Part shown: positions 18,317-26,561 of the stretch, in pieces
Position numbering within the stretch: position 1 is the stretch's first letter
Layout of the letters: each line of letters opens with the position of its first letter
Assembly: GCA_035574315.1 (NCBI GenBank)
Contig: DATLYW010000038.1
Location: forward strand, 1 to 64,000
DNA length: 64,000 bases
Source: Candidatus Zixiibacteriota bacterium
Lineage (GTDB): Bacteria > Desulfobacterota > Binatia > UBA9968
Reading direction: 5' to 3'
Notes under the pieces: model-generated
The model's database searches: none
What the model was told of the DNA's origin: nothing
What the model saw: the letters and a program-made list of their open reading frames with translations, nothing else
Made by a program: the position numbers and the translations under genes

Positions 18317-19447
18317 ATGACTATCAAGATGGCGATCGAGATGATTATCCGGTTCCGCTCTCTGGGCGGTGCGCTGGCTTTCTGTGCAGCGGTTTTCTGG
18401 CCGTCGGCGGCGCCGACACAAACGACCGTGCTGCCGAAAGCGTGCGTCGCATGCCACGGCTCGGAGGCCCAATACCCCGTGCGCGGCGCGCGCACGCAGT
18501 ACCTGACCTCGGGCCATCGCACCATCGGCAACGCGTCCTATGCCAACGCCGACGATTGTCAGGCTTGCCATACGAACGAGGGGTTCATTCAAAAAGTCAA
18601 GACGGGCAAGGTCGAGGTCAAGAAGTTCGTCGCCAATCCATCCGAGATCGGTTGCGTCACGTGCCACGCGCCGCACGAGAAAGGAGATTTCTCGCTGCGC
18701 ACGGCGTCGCCGGTCGTCCTGGCAAACGGCGCGGTCTTCGATCGCGGCAGCGGGAACCTCTGCGCCAACTGTCATCGAGCGCGGCGCACCCCGAAGGAAG
18801 AGGTCCGGGCGCGCGCCATCCCTTCGGCCAGCTGGGGGCCGCACCACGGGCCTCAGGCGGACATGCTCCAGGGCACGAACGGCTACGAGTTCCCCGGCCG
18901 GAAGTATTCGAGCTCCGCCCATGCGGGGCTGCCCGGCGCCCAGTGTGTCACGTGCCACATGGCCCAGCCCGCGGGGCGTTATTCCCTGTCTCCGGCGATC
19001 GGCGGCCACAGTTTCAAGGTCGAAGGCGAAGTGCACGGCGCGCCGAAGCTCAACGCGGCCGGCTGTCTCAGCTCGGGCTGCCACGGAGAGATGAAGCAGG
19101 TGCCGGGAACGCTGTCGTTCGACCGGCGCGCGCCGGCGGATTACGACGGCGACGGCAGGACGGAGCCGATCCAGGACGAGATCCAGGGACTCTACGAGCG
19201 GCTGATCAACGACCGCGGCGCGGGTCTGCTGCAGACGATGAAGGACGCGCCCTACGACGCCAGGGGGAGGTTCGTGAACTCCAAAACCCAATACCCGCTC
19301 GAGGTGGTCGCGGCGCTCTACAATTACAAATTCGTGCAAGAAGATCGCAGCCGCGGGATTCACAACTCGACTTACGCAGTGCAGTTGCTGATGGACTCGA
19401 TCAAGGCTTTGGACAAGAGCTTCGACGATTCGACCAGACCGCGATAA
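18317..19447 (+). CDS. Secreted multihaem cytochrome c (six haem motifs)
   Basis: A 376-residue exported protein (hydrophobic segment about residues 10-30). Five C-x2-C-H haem motifs lie at residues about 43, 81, 113, 149 and 210 and one spaced-out C-x4-C-H motif (CLSSGCH) at about 250. Extra His residues (HRTIG, HHGPQ, HSFK, HGAPK) can serve as distal ligands. A periplasmic electron carrier or terminal reductase is likely; the C-terminal 110 residues carry no haem and are helical. It stands alone, upstream of a small unknown gene on the other strand. GGAGG precedes ATG 18317. Confidence 0.88.
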   Translation: MTIKMAIEMIIRFRSLGGALAFCAAVFWPSAAPTQTTVLPKACVACHGSEAQYPVRGARTQYLTSGHRTIGNASYANADDCQACHTNEGFIQKVKTGKVEVKKFVANPSEIGCVTCHAPHEKGDFSLRTASPVVLANGAVFDRGSGNLCANCHRARRTPKEEVRARAIPSASWGPHHGPQADMLQGTNGYEFPGRKYSSSAHAGLPGAQCVTCHMAQPAGRYSLSPAIGGHSFKVEGEVHGAPKLNAAGCLSSGCHGEMKQVPGTLSFDRRAPADYDGDGRTEPIQDEIQGLYERLINDRGAGLLQTMKDAPYDARGRFVNSKTQYPLEVVAALYNYKFVQEDRSRGIHNSTYAVQLLMDSIKALDKSFDDSTRPR

Positions 19448-19469
19448 GACGCGGCGGTGGGGACGCGGG

Positions 19470-19736
19470 TCACTCGATATCGGCGACTTTGCGGATGCCG
19501 TCGCCCCAATCCTCGACCCGGAAATCCTTGAAAGGGATCACGATCGGCTCTTTTTCCTCGATCGAGATCATGCGCTTGCGGTATTCGATCAGGAAGGAGA
19601 TTTTCAGGATCAATGCGTCGTCGCGGATGTCGAGCAGCGAAACCTTCTCCTCGATGTAAGAGTACTCCCTGTTCTGGATGATCTGCTTCACCCGCTCGCG
19701 GTTGAGGACTTCTTTTTCTCCCAGGAAACCGGCCAT
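19470..19736 (-). CDS. Small hypothetical protein (88 aa)
   Basis: A short soluble protein, mixed helix and strand by eye, with EEKVSLLDIRDDALILKISFL in the middle (first part EEKVSLLDIRDD). No family recognised. AAGGAGG lies at good spacing before ATG 19736, and codon use matches neighbours, so I consider it real. It lies 30 bases downstream of the two CBS genes and is likely their operon partner. Confidence 0.6.
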   Translation of the reverse strand: MAGFLGEKEVLNRERVKQIIQNREYSYIEEKVSLLDIRDDALILKISFLIEYRKRMISIEEKEPIVIPFKDFRVEDWGDGIRKVADIE

Positions 19737-19766
19737 TCTCCCTCCTTCGCCGCGCGCGGGCGCGAG

Positions 19767-20201
19767 CTACAGCTCTTCGACGTACCGGAGGATATCGGTG
19801 GTGGTGACGAGCCCGATGAGCGTTCCCTCGTCCATCACGGGAACGCAACCGATCTTTTTTTCCGCCATCAGCCGGGCCGCGTCCTTGATCGGGGTGTCGG
19901 GGCGCACGGTTATGACGTTTTTCTTCATCACGTCCTTGATCCGCACGGTTTTCAGCAGGGCGCTCCTGCTCCGGGGTTTCAGGCCGAAGATCGCCGAAGC
20001 CGCCGCTCCCAGGAGATCGCGGCTGCTCAACAGCCCGACCAGCCGGCCTTCTTCGACTATCGGGATGTGGCGTATCCGCCCGAGCGAGATCAGATCGCTG
20101 GCGAGATCGAGCGTGTCCTCGGGCCGGAGCGTCACGGGCGAGCCCATCATGATTTCCCGGACGACTCTTGCTCTTCCGTTCTTCATCGGATTCTCCGTCA
20201 T
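19767..20201 (-). CDS. CBS-domain protein (two CBS motifs)
   Basis: A 144-residue Bateman module: VREIMMGSPVTLRPEDTLDL to LVGLLSSRDLL, then IKDVMKKNVITVRPDTPIKD to LIGLVTTTDIL. The ATG at 20201 overlaps the stop of the upstream CBS gene by four bases (ATGA), which decides the start over the ATG at 20186. The pair is translated in a coupled way and likely forms a heterodimer that senses adenine nucleotides. Confidence 0.85.
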   Translation of the reverse strand: MTENPMKNGRARVVREIMMGSPVTLRPEDTLDLASDLISLGRIRHIPIVEEGRLVGLLSSRDLLGAAASAIFGLKPRSRSALLKTVRIKDVMKKNVITVRPDTPIKDAARLMAEKKIGCVPVMDEGTLIGLVTTTDILRYVEEL

Positions 20202-20638
20202 TCTTCTTCCTGGATAAGGTCGAGAAAACAACGCAGCAGGTCCCAATAGGTGACGATCCCCACGAGCCCCTCGACGTCGTCCACCACGGGCACGCCGCCG
20301 ATCTTTTCCTCGACGAACAGCTCCAGGGCGTCGAGCAGCTCGTCGTCGGGGGAAAGCGTCAGCGGCTCTGTGGTCATGATCTCCCGGACTTCCGTGTTCA
20401 ACGCCTGCTCCCTGGCCTCCGGGCTGGCCAGGAGCGTGTTGCTCAGGAACGACCGGACGTCGCGGTCGGTGACGATGCCGACCAGCTCGTTGCCCTGCGT
20501 CACGGGAAGCTGGCGGATCCTGTTGGTGTTCATCAGCTCCTCGGCCTGGCCCACCGTATCCGTCGGCGCCACCGTGAGCGGTTCGGGGGTCATGACGTCG
20601 GCGACTTTCATCCTGGCGTATTCGCGCGCACCTGGCAT
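20198..20638 (-). CDS. CBS-domain protein (two CBS motifs)
   Basis: A 146-residue CBS pair: VADVMTPEPLTVAPTDTV to LVGIVTDRDVR and VREIMTTEPLTLSPDDEL to LVGIVTYWDLL. AGGAGG precedes ATG 20638 at a spacing of seven. It is first in a three-gene operon (this, the second CBS gene, the 88-residue gene) with a sigma-54-like promoter at 20674-20689. Confidence 0.85.
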   Translation of the reverse strand: MPGAREYARMKVADVMTPEPLTVAPTDTVGQAEELMNTNRIRQLPVTQGNELVGIVTDRDVRSFLSNTLLASPEAREQALNTEVREIMTTEPLTLSPDDELLDALELFVEEKIGGVPVVDDVEGLVGIVTYWDLLRCFLDLIQEEE

Positions 20639-20673
20639 GAACCGGCCTCCTGATTGGTGCTGTCACTCGCTTG

Positions 20674-20689
20674 TGCAGCGATTGTGCCA
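20674..20689 (-). promoter_or_regulatory. Sigma-54-like promoter, CBS operon
   Basis: Minus strand TGGCA-CAATCG-CTGCA: exact -24 element, -12 element CTGC instead of TTGC with the essential GC kept. About 37 bases before the start codon. Confidence 0.6.
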
Positions 20690-20821
20690 ACGGCGGGAAA
20701 AGATTTGCTTTTTAGTTTCCGGCGTCCTCGATGTTCCCGTGTGATCCCGCCTTTTGCACTCGTGCGAAATTACGGCCTCGATTCCCCACCGCTGCGAAAA
20801 CAGACGCCCGCACGAGTTTCC

Positions 20822-21646
20822 TCAATGCTCCGAGCCGCGAACCGGACGGCGGTAAATGAGGTAATAGACGAGGGCGACCATGACGCCGCCGCCAAAAACG
20901 TTTCCGAGCGTGACGGGGGCTAGGTTGTCAAGCAGGCCGGACCACGAGAGCTGCTGTCCGGCCGGTGCCGGGTAGCGGTCGCACAGGAGGATCCCCAGCG
21001 GTATGAAGTACATGTTGGCCACGCTGTGTTCGAAGCCCGCGGCGACGAACGCCGAGATCGGGAACAGGATGGCGAGAATCTTGTCGGCGACGCCGCGCCC
21101 CGCCAGCGCGAGCCAGACCGCCAGACACACCAGCACATTGCAGAGGATCCCTTTGAAAAAAGCCTCCCAGAAGGGCAGCGCCGTCTTGGCCGCGGCGATC
21201 TTCACGGCGTTGGCTCCGACGGCTCCGTCGTTCATCGTCCCGTGGTTCGACAACACGGTGAGGAGCACGAGGCCGAGCGCGCCGACGAAGTTCGCGATGA
21301 AAACCACCGCCCAGTTCCGCAACAGCTCCCCGGCGCCGATGCGACCGGCGGCCCAGGCCATGACCAGCAGGTTGTTGCCGGTGAAAAGCTCCGCCCCCGC
21401 GACAACGACGAGAATCAATCCCAGGGAAAAGCTCGCGCCGCCGAGGAGCCGGCCCGCGGTGAAGCCCAGGCGCTCGTCGCTCGTGAGCAGCGTGAAATAG
21501 AGCGCGCCGAGGCCGATGAATCCGCCCGCCAGGACGCCGAGCGTGATTTGCGAAAAAAGCGGCAGGCGGGCCTTGGCTACTCCGACGTTCTCGACGCGCT
21601 CGGCGATTTCCTTGGGCGAGTAAGCATCAAGCCCGTACAGTTCCAT
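20822..21646 (-). CDS. Formate/nitrite transporter family channel
   Basis: A 274-residue membrane protein with six helices of the FNT family (FocA, NirC, HSC). The central conserved block FEHSVANMYFIPLG carries the pore His; GAELFTGNN and LGNVFGGG are the re-entrant loop motifs. It conducts formate, nitrite or hydrosulfide; sequence alone does not separate these, and no pyruvate formate-lyase or nitrite reductase gene is nearby. Start at 21646 is preceded by a weak ribosome-binding site. Confidence 0.9.
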   Translation of the reverse strand: MELYGLDAYSPKEIAERVENVGVAKARLPLFSQITLGVLAGGFIGLGALYFTLLTSDERLGFTAGRLLGGASFSLGLILVVVAGAELFTGNNLLVMAWAAGRIGAGELLRNWAVVFIANFVGALGLVLLTVLSNHGTMNDGAVGANAVKIAAAKTALPFWEAFFKGILCNVLVCLAVWLALAGRGVADKILAILFPISAFVAAGFEHSVANMYFIPLGILLCDRYPAPAGQQLSWSGLLDNLAPVTLGNVFGGGVMVALVYYLIYRRPVRGSEH

Positions 21647-21742
21647 TTCGACCTCCAGGGTTCGACGCTGCGGCTTCGCGCCGACAGCGGTACGGAGAGA
21701 GTATTGTCAAACGACCTGACCTTTCAACCTCGCTTCTTGTCG

Positions 21743-21867
21743 CTTCGCTCCCGTTCAAGCGGTTCAAGCGCTTCGCTCGGTTCAAGTCGTTTGGCGCGGG
21801 GAGGCGCCCGGGGCGCGCTCGTGCCGGTCTTCGGTCTGTAACCAAGGTTGCTTCGCTCCGTTCAAGC
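21743..21867. repeat. Three short direct repeats in intergenic DNA
   Basis: CTTCGCTCNGTTCAAG-type units at about 21743-21758, 21771-21785 and 21851-21866 with one-base differences. They have no obvious coding role. Confidence 0.6.
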
Positions 21868-22047
21868 CGTCAGAGCGGTTGGACCGAGGGCCGGGAGGGA
21901 GAGGGACACGAACGAGAACGTGAAACCGGAAACGGGGAAGCGGGAACTCAAACCCGAGTTGTTCTCACTGTCGGGAAAGAAAATCGGGCGTTTCCCAGTT
22001 GTGCGAAAACCCGAAAGGAAACTCCCGTGATTTTGCAGCCGAAGGTT

Positions 22048-22063
22048 GGGCATGACTTTTGCC
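22048..22063 (+). promoter_or_regulatory. Sigma-54-like promoter, uspA-type gene
   Basis: GGGCA-TGACTT-TTGCC: one mismatch at the first base of the -24 box, exact -12. The start codon is 28 bases downstream at 22091. Confidence 0.6.
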
Positions 22064-22090
22064 CATTTCTCGGGGCAGACGGGAGGCTTT

Positions 22091-22558
22091 ATGAGAAAAA
22101 TCAAGAAAATCCTCGCGCCGACCGATCTGTCCGAGTTCTCGCAGGTCGGCCTCCGTTACGCGTTCGAATCGGCTCATGCTCTGGGAGCGGAGCTCACGGT
22201 GCTGCACGTCATCGCGGTGGGGGAAGACTGGTTCGCGCCGTACCAGGATTACGCGCCGGTCCGCGATCTGCTCGAAGAGCGCAAGCGGATGCTCGATAAA
22301 TTTCTGCGCGATTCGTTCCCCCAGCTCATGAACCTGGTGGAGGTGCGGCAAGTCGTCGAGATCGGCGCGCCGCATACCAACATCGTTCAGCTGGCGGAGC
22401 GCGAGGGGATCGACATGATCGTGATGTCGACGCACGGCAGGACGGGTCTGGACCACTTCCTCATGGGCAGCGTGACGGAAAAGGTGATGGCTCGAGCTTC
22501 CTGCCCCGTGCTGGCGATCCCGCCCGCGGAACGGGCCAGGATGGCGAAGGCTGCCTAG
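22091..22558 (+). CDS. Universal stress protein (UspA family)
   Basis: A 155-residue single-domain Usp. The ATP-binding signature G-x2-G-x9-G-S is intact (STHGRTGLDHFLMGSVTEKV), and the N-terminal KILAPTDLSEFS is typical. The start at 22091 has GGGAGG before it; the open frame from 22046 passes through the promoter. Followed by a strong hairpin at 22575-22608. Confidence 0.92.
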   Translation: MRKIKKILAPTDLSEFSQVGLRYAFESAHALGAELTVLHVIAVGEDWFAPYQDYAPVRDLLEERKRMLDKFLRDSFPQLMNLVEVRQVVEIGAPHTNIVQLAEREGIDMIVMSTHGRTGLDHFLMGSVTEKVMARASCPVLAIPPAERARMAKAA

Positions 22559-22574
22559 AGCCAACCCCCTCCCC

Positions 22575-22608
22575 GGGCGTCCGGGCAAAAGGTATCGCCC
22601 GGACGCCC
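22575..22608 (+). terminator. Strong hairpin, possible terminator
   Basis: A perfect 12-bp inverted repeat (GGGCGTCCGGGC and its complement) with a 10-base loop, 17 bases after the Usp stop. There is no clear T-run after it, so it may act as a transcript-stabilising or Rho-assisted element instead. Confidence 0.55.
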
Positions 22609-22770
22609 CCTTCGCCGCACCCGGTCCGTCGCCGCAGAGCGTATTGCTTCGCGGCCGATTTCATCGTAATAACCCCCGAAACCTGATCGTGTCCTTGGCG
22701 GGTCGAAAGAGCCATTCTCGCTCGAGGAGGGGTTTTGGAAGGTTTCGCAGCCGAGAGGAAAGGCGGATAA

Positions 22771-23652
22771 ATGGACATCAGGAACATTCTTTGGGCGAGC
22801 GACGGCTCGAAGGAATCGCGCGCCGCGCTGGAGTGGGCCGAGCTTCTCGCGGCGCGGTTCGGCGCAAGGGTGACGGCGCTGAGCGTCATCGAGACGCCGG
22901 ACTTCAGGACGCTGAAGGTGCCCCAGGATCTCCGACGCGAGCTGTCGGTGGTCGATGCGGAGATGGAACGGGCGGAGAGCCGGCGGCTCAAACGGATCAC
23001 CGCCGCCCTCGCCGAGAAGGGCGTGGTTGCGGAGGCGTGCGTTGCCAAGGGTTTTCCGTACGCGGAGATTCTGAAGGCGGCCCAACGGAACGTGGATCTC
23101 ATCGCCATGGGCAAGCGCGGCTTGAACCTGTGGGGGCGCATGCTGCTGGGGAGCACGACCATGCGGGTGGTGCGCGAGGCCCGCGTCCCGGTTCTCACGG
23201 TGAAGGCAGCCGCCGGGAAACCCTCTCTGGGGAAGATCGTCGTTCCCACGAGCTTTTGCGAGAACGACGTTACCGCGCTCGCGTGGGCCCTGACGGTGGC
23301 GCGGAAATTCCACGCCACCGTGACGCTGCTGCATGTCATCGAGGCGCACAGGTCCTACGACTCCGTCGAGGGCGGGATCATGGGAAGGCTCAGGAGCGCC
23401 GCAAACCAAGAGCTCGCGGCCCTGCGCGAAAGGATTCCCCGCAGTCAACGCAAGGGGATCGCGCTGGTGGAAAGGGTGATCGCCTTTCCCAGAGCCTGGT
23501 CCGGCATCGTTACCTTCGTCGGGGAGCAAGGGGCCGACCTCATCGTGATGAGCACGCATGCGCGCGCCGGCGTGTCGCGGCTGGTGCTGGGGAGCGTGGC
23601 GGAAGGCGTGGTCCGGGAAGCTCCGTGCCCCGTGGTCACGGTTCGGCCGTAG
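22771..23652 (+). CDS. Tandem universal stress protein (two Usp domains)
   Basis: A 293-residue protein with two Usp domains (about residues 1-145 and 150-293). Domain 1 ends MGKRGLNLWGRMLLGSTTMR and domain 2 MSTHARAGVSRLVLGSVAEG. Domain 2 has Ala where the first Gly of the ATP motif usually lies, domain 1 keeps K-R-G; nucleotide binding may differ between the halves. It overlaps the 3' end of the convergent cDPG-synthetase-like gene by 17 bases. Confidence 0.9.
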   Translation: MDIRNILWASDGSKESRAALEWAELLAARFGARVTALSVIETPDFRTLKVPQDLRRELSVVDAEMERAESRRLKRITAALAEKGVVAEACVAKGFPYAEILKAAQRNVDLIAMGKRGLNLWGRMLLGSTTMRVVREARVPVLTVKAAAGKPSLGKIVVPTSFCENDVTALAWALTVARKFHATVTLLHVIEAHRSYDSVEGGIMGRLRSAANQELAALRERIPRSQRKGIALVERVIAFPRAWSGIVTFVGEQGADLIVMSTHARAGVSRLVLGSVAEGVVREAPCPVVTVRP

Positions 23653-25024
23653 CCGGCTTTTTCGCCGGGACGCGCCCTTCGATAAAGCCCGCGACGACCT
23701 CTTCGAGATCGGGACGGCCGATCTCTTCGAGCCGGTAAACCGCCCGGCAATGCGGGCGCGGCAGCGCGATGAGACGCGAGAGGTCGATGGGCGTCGCCAC
23801 AAGGATGACGTCGCAGTCCACGGCGGCGATCGTCGCCGCCAGGTCGCTCAGCTGGGCCGGGAAATATCCCATCGCGGGCAGCGCCCGCTCCACCCACGGA
23901 TAACGGAGGTAGGTTTCCGCAAGGCTGCCGCGCGCAGCCGGGCGCGGGTCGACGATCTCGGCGGCCCCGTAGCGGTGCGCGGCGATGGTGCCGGAGCCGT
24001 AAGCCATCTCGCCGTGGGTGAGCGTCGGACCGTCCTCGATCACGAGCACCCTGCGGCCGCGGAGCAGCTCGGGACGATCGACCGTGATCGCCGAGCGCGC
24101 CTGCACGACGAGCGCCGTCGGATTGACCTGGGCGATGTTGGCCATAACCTGCTGCACGCCTCCTGGCGGAGCGGAGTCGATCTTGTTGATGACGACGACA
24201 TGCGCCCGTCGCAGATTGGTTTCCCCCGGATGGTAGAGCAGCTCGTGGCCCGGCCGGTGGGGGTCGACGAGCACGATCTCCAGGTCGGGGCGGAAAAACG
24301 ACCAGTCGTTGTTGCCGCCGTCCCAGAGCAGAAAGTCTGCTTCCGCCTGCGCCGCGGCGAGGATGCGGGCATAATCGACGCCGGCAAAAACCACGGTCCC
24401 CTCGGCGATGTGCTGCTCGTATTCCTCGCGCTCCTCGATCGTGCATTGCTGGCGGTCGCAGTCGGCAAGCGACGCGAAGCGCTGAACGGCTTGCCGCTCC
24501 AGATCGCCGTAGGGCATCGGGTGACGCACCACCACGGGACGCAGCCCGCGGCTTTTGAGAATCGCGGCGATCCGTCGCACCACCGCGTTCTTGCCGCAGC
24601 CGGTGCGCACGGCGCAGACCGATATCACCGGGCGCGACGACTTCAGGAAGCTTCGCGCGGGTCCGATGAAGCGGAAATCGGCTCCGCAGGCGAGCGCCCG
24701 GGAGGCAAGGTGCATGACGGCGACGTGGGAGAGATCGCTGTAGGCGAGGACTACCTCGTCGGCGGCGAGAGCAGCGATGAGCTGTTCGAGCCGTGCTTCG
24801 GGGTGGATGGGGATTCCGTCCGGGTAGAGAGGGCCGCTCAGCGAAGGGGGGTAGACGCGGTTCTCGATCCCGGGAATCTGGGCGGCTGTGAAGGCGACGA
24901 CGCGGTAGCGCGGGTTTTCGCGGAAACAGGTGTTGAAAACATGGAAGTCCCGGCCGGCGGCGCCCAGGATGATGACGCGCCGCGGCCCTCCAGGCTCCGG
25001 AAATTCGCTGCGATCGGCCGACAT
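23636..25024 (-). CDS. Cyclic 2,3-diphosphoglycerate synthetase-like GTPase/ATPase
   Basis: A 462-residue protein whose N-terminus (RVIILGAAGRDFHVFNTCF) is a Rossmann-type segment and whose centre has a P-loop (CAVRTGCGKNAVVRR) followed by LLWDGGNNDWSFF and VVVINKID, a GTPase-like NKxD. This organisation matches proteins annotated as cyclic 2,3-diphosphoglycerate synthetase, known from methanogens but also common in bacteria where their product is not established. The start at 25024 follows AAGGAG. A sigma-54-like promoter at 25068-25083 faces it. The neighbouring divergent gene is acetate kinase, which links it to energy or phosphate metabolism. Confidence 0.8.
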   Translation of the reverse strand: MSADRSEFPEPGGPRRVIILGAAGRDFHVFNTCFRENPRYRVVAFTAAQIPGIENRVYPPSLSGPLYPDGIPIHPEARLEQLIAALAADEVVLAYSDLSHVAVMHLASRALACGADFRFIGPARSFLKSSRPVISVCAVRTGCGKNAVVRRIAAILKSRGLRPVVVRHPMPYGDLERQAVQRFASLADCDRQQCTIEEREEYEQHIAEGTVVFAGVDYARILAAAQAEADFLLWDGGNNDWSFFRPDLEIVLVDPHRPGHELLYHPGETNLRRAHVVVINKIDSAPPGGVQQVMANIAQVNPTALVVQARSAITVDRPELLRGRRVLVIEDGPTLTHGEMAYGSGTIAAHRYGAAEIVDPRPAARGSLAETYLRYPWVERALPAMGYFPAQLSDLAATIAAVDCDVILVATPIDLSRLIALPRPHCRAVYRLEEIGRPDLEEVVAGFIEGRVPAKKPATAEP

Positions 25025-25067
25025 ACCGTTTGCTCCTTGTGGGTTCTTCAGCCCGGGGAGGGTTTCG

Positions 25068-25083
25068 AGCAAGATGCGTGCCT
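25068..25083 (-). promoter_or_regulatory. Sigma-54-like promoter, cDPG-synthetase-like gene
   Basis: Minus strand AGGCA-CGCATC-TTGCT: one mismatch in the -24 box, exact -12. About 45 bases before ATG 25024. Confidence 0.6.
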
Positions 25084-25150
25084 CCGGCGCTCGAGCCCGT
25101 ATCGGAGCGGGACGGGCCGCCGAAGACCGTGAACCGGCAGCCGGGACCCC

Positions 25151-25166
25151 TGGCACAGAGTGTGCG
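25151..25166 (+). promoter_or_regulatory. Sigma-54-like promoter, ackA
   Basis: TGGCA-CAGAGT-GTGCG: exact -24 box, -12 GTGC with GC in place. It lies back to back with the minus-strand promoter at 25068, so the two divergent genes may share one activator site. Confidence 0.55.
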
Positions 25167-25228
25167 TTCTCGCCAAGCTTGCGAGACGCCGAAGGAGAGC
25201 GAGACAGTCGGGGTCGGTCGATGGCGCG

Positions 25229-26446
25229 ATGAAGGTTCTGGTCCTCAACTGCGGCAGTTCGACGATCAAGTTCCAGCTGATCGAGCTCGAAGGCGGCGAT
25301 CCGGACGGCCTCCAGCGAAAGCTGGCTCGCGGGATCGTCGACCGTATCGGCGCCGAGGCGCGCTACCGTTTCGAGGCGGTCGGGGTGCCGGCCGAAGAGG
25401 GACCGGCGGGCACCGCCGGATACGAGGCGGCGACGCGCATGGTCTTCGACTGGGTCAGCCGCCGCTGGAACGGCTTCGACGCAGTGGGCCATCGCGTGGT
25501 CCACGGCGGCGAGCGCTTCACGTCGGCGGTGCGGATCGACGACGGCGTCGTCGCCGCGCTCGACGAGCTCTGCGAGCTCGCCCCGCTGCACAATCCGGCG
25601 AGCGTCGCCGCGATCCGGTTCGCCCGCTCGTATCTGGGCGGCTCGCTGCCGATGGTCGCGGCTTTCGATACCTCGTTTCACCACACGATCCCGGGCTTCG
25701 CCGCGGCGTACGCGCTGCCGCGGGATCTCGCCGCAAGGCATCGCGTCAGGCGTTACGGCTTTCACGGGCTCGCGCACCAGTACTCCGCGCAGCGCTACGC
25801 CGAGCTGACGGGCACTCCGGCGGACCGGGTCGACATCGTGACCCTGCATCTGGGCAACGGTTGCTCGGCCTGCGCGATCCGCGGCGGCAAATCGGTCGAG
25901 ACCTCCATGGGCTTCACGCCGCTGGAAGGGCTGATCATGGGAACGCGCAGCGGCGACCTCGATCCGGCCCTGGTGGGTTACCTCGCGCGCAAGGAAAAAA
26001 CCGGCGTCGACGAAATCGAGAGAATCTTGAACCACGAGTCCGGCCTCCGCGGCCTCTCCGGTTTTTCCTCCGACATGCGCGACCTCGCCGCGCGCTACGA
26101 CGACGACCCCCGTGCGCGCCTTGCGGTGGATGCCTTCTGCCACCGCGCGCGAAAGTACCTCGGCGCGTATCTCGCCGTAGTCGGCGGAGCACGGGCCGTG
26201 GTTTTCAGCGGCGGCATCGGCGAGAACGCTCCACTGGTGCGCGCCAGAATCTGCGCCGGAATGGAGTGGTGCGGGTTGAAGCTCGACGAGGCGGCGAACG
26301 CCGAGCTCCGGGCGACCGACAGCCGCATCTCCGCCGTGGAGAGCGCACTGTCGGTCTACGTCGTGCACACGGACGAAGAGCGGATCATCGCGCGAGAGAC
26401 CACACGGCTTCTGGCTTCTGAAAATCCCGGTTCCGGCGGTGCGTAG
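25229..26446 (+). CDS. ackA: Acetate kinase
   Basis: A 405-residue enzyme making ATP from acetyl phosphate. Motifs present: N-terminal VLNCGSSTIKFQL (phosphate loop), GHRVVHGGERF, FDTSFHHTIP, RRYGFHGLAHQY, LHLGNGCSACAI, GTRSGDLDP and FSGGIGENA. No phosphotransacetylase gene lies next to it, which is unusual since ackA is normally paired with pta. Acetyl phosphate could come from elsewhere. The ribosome-binding site is weak. A stand-alone ackA beside CBS, Usp and cDPG genes suggests use in anaerobic energy supply. Confidence 0.93.
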   Translation: MKVLVLNCGSSTIKFQLIELEGGDPDGLQRKLARGIVDRIGAEARYRFEAVGVPAEEGPAGTAGYEAATRMVFDWVSRRWNGFDAVGHRVVHGGERFTSAVRIDDGVVAALDELCELAPLHNPASVAAIRFARSYLGGSLPMVAAFDTSFHHTIPGFAAAYALPRDLAARHRVRRYGFHGLAHQYSAQRYAELTGTPADRVDIVTLHLGNGCSACAIRGGKSVETSMGFTPLEGLIMGTRSGDLDPALVGYLARKEKTGVDEIERILNHESGLRGLSGFSSDMRDLAARYDDDPRARLAVDAFCHRARKYLGAYLAVVGGARAVVFSGGIGENAPLVRARICAGMEWCGLKLDEAANAELRATDSRISAVESALSVYVVHTDEERIIARETTRLLASENPGSGGA

Positions 26447-26561
26447 AGGCCGGCGAGCCGTGACGCAAAGCGGCGGTTCGAAAGCTCGGCGGAAAAAACC
26501 AGGAAGCAGAAACCGGAAACGTTCGATCTTCGGGCGTCGTTCTTTCCGCGGGACGTCCCCG

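Larger units (their letters stand above)
21647..22090. other. Intergenic region with short direct repeats
   Basis: About 440 bases without a gene. It has three copies of CTTCGCTC(C)GTTCAAG near 21743, 21771 and 21851, partly overlapping with inverted AAGCGGTTC units, then a stretch with a CCGGAAACGGG motif (around 21927) that recurs in other intergenic regions. A sigma-54-like promoter lies at the right end. Confidence 0.5.

Noticed and set aside
22575-22608. Calling the 12-bp hairpin a proven intrinsic terminator
   Set aside because: No T-run follows the stem, so I list it only as a possible terminator.
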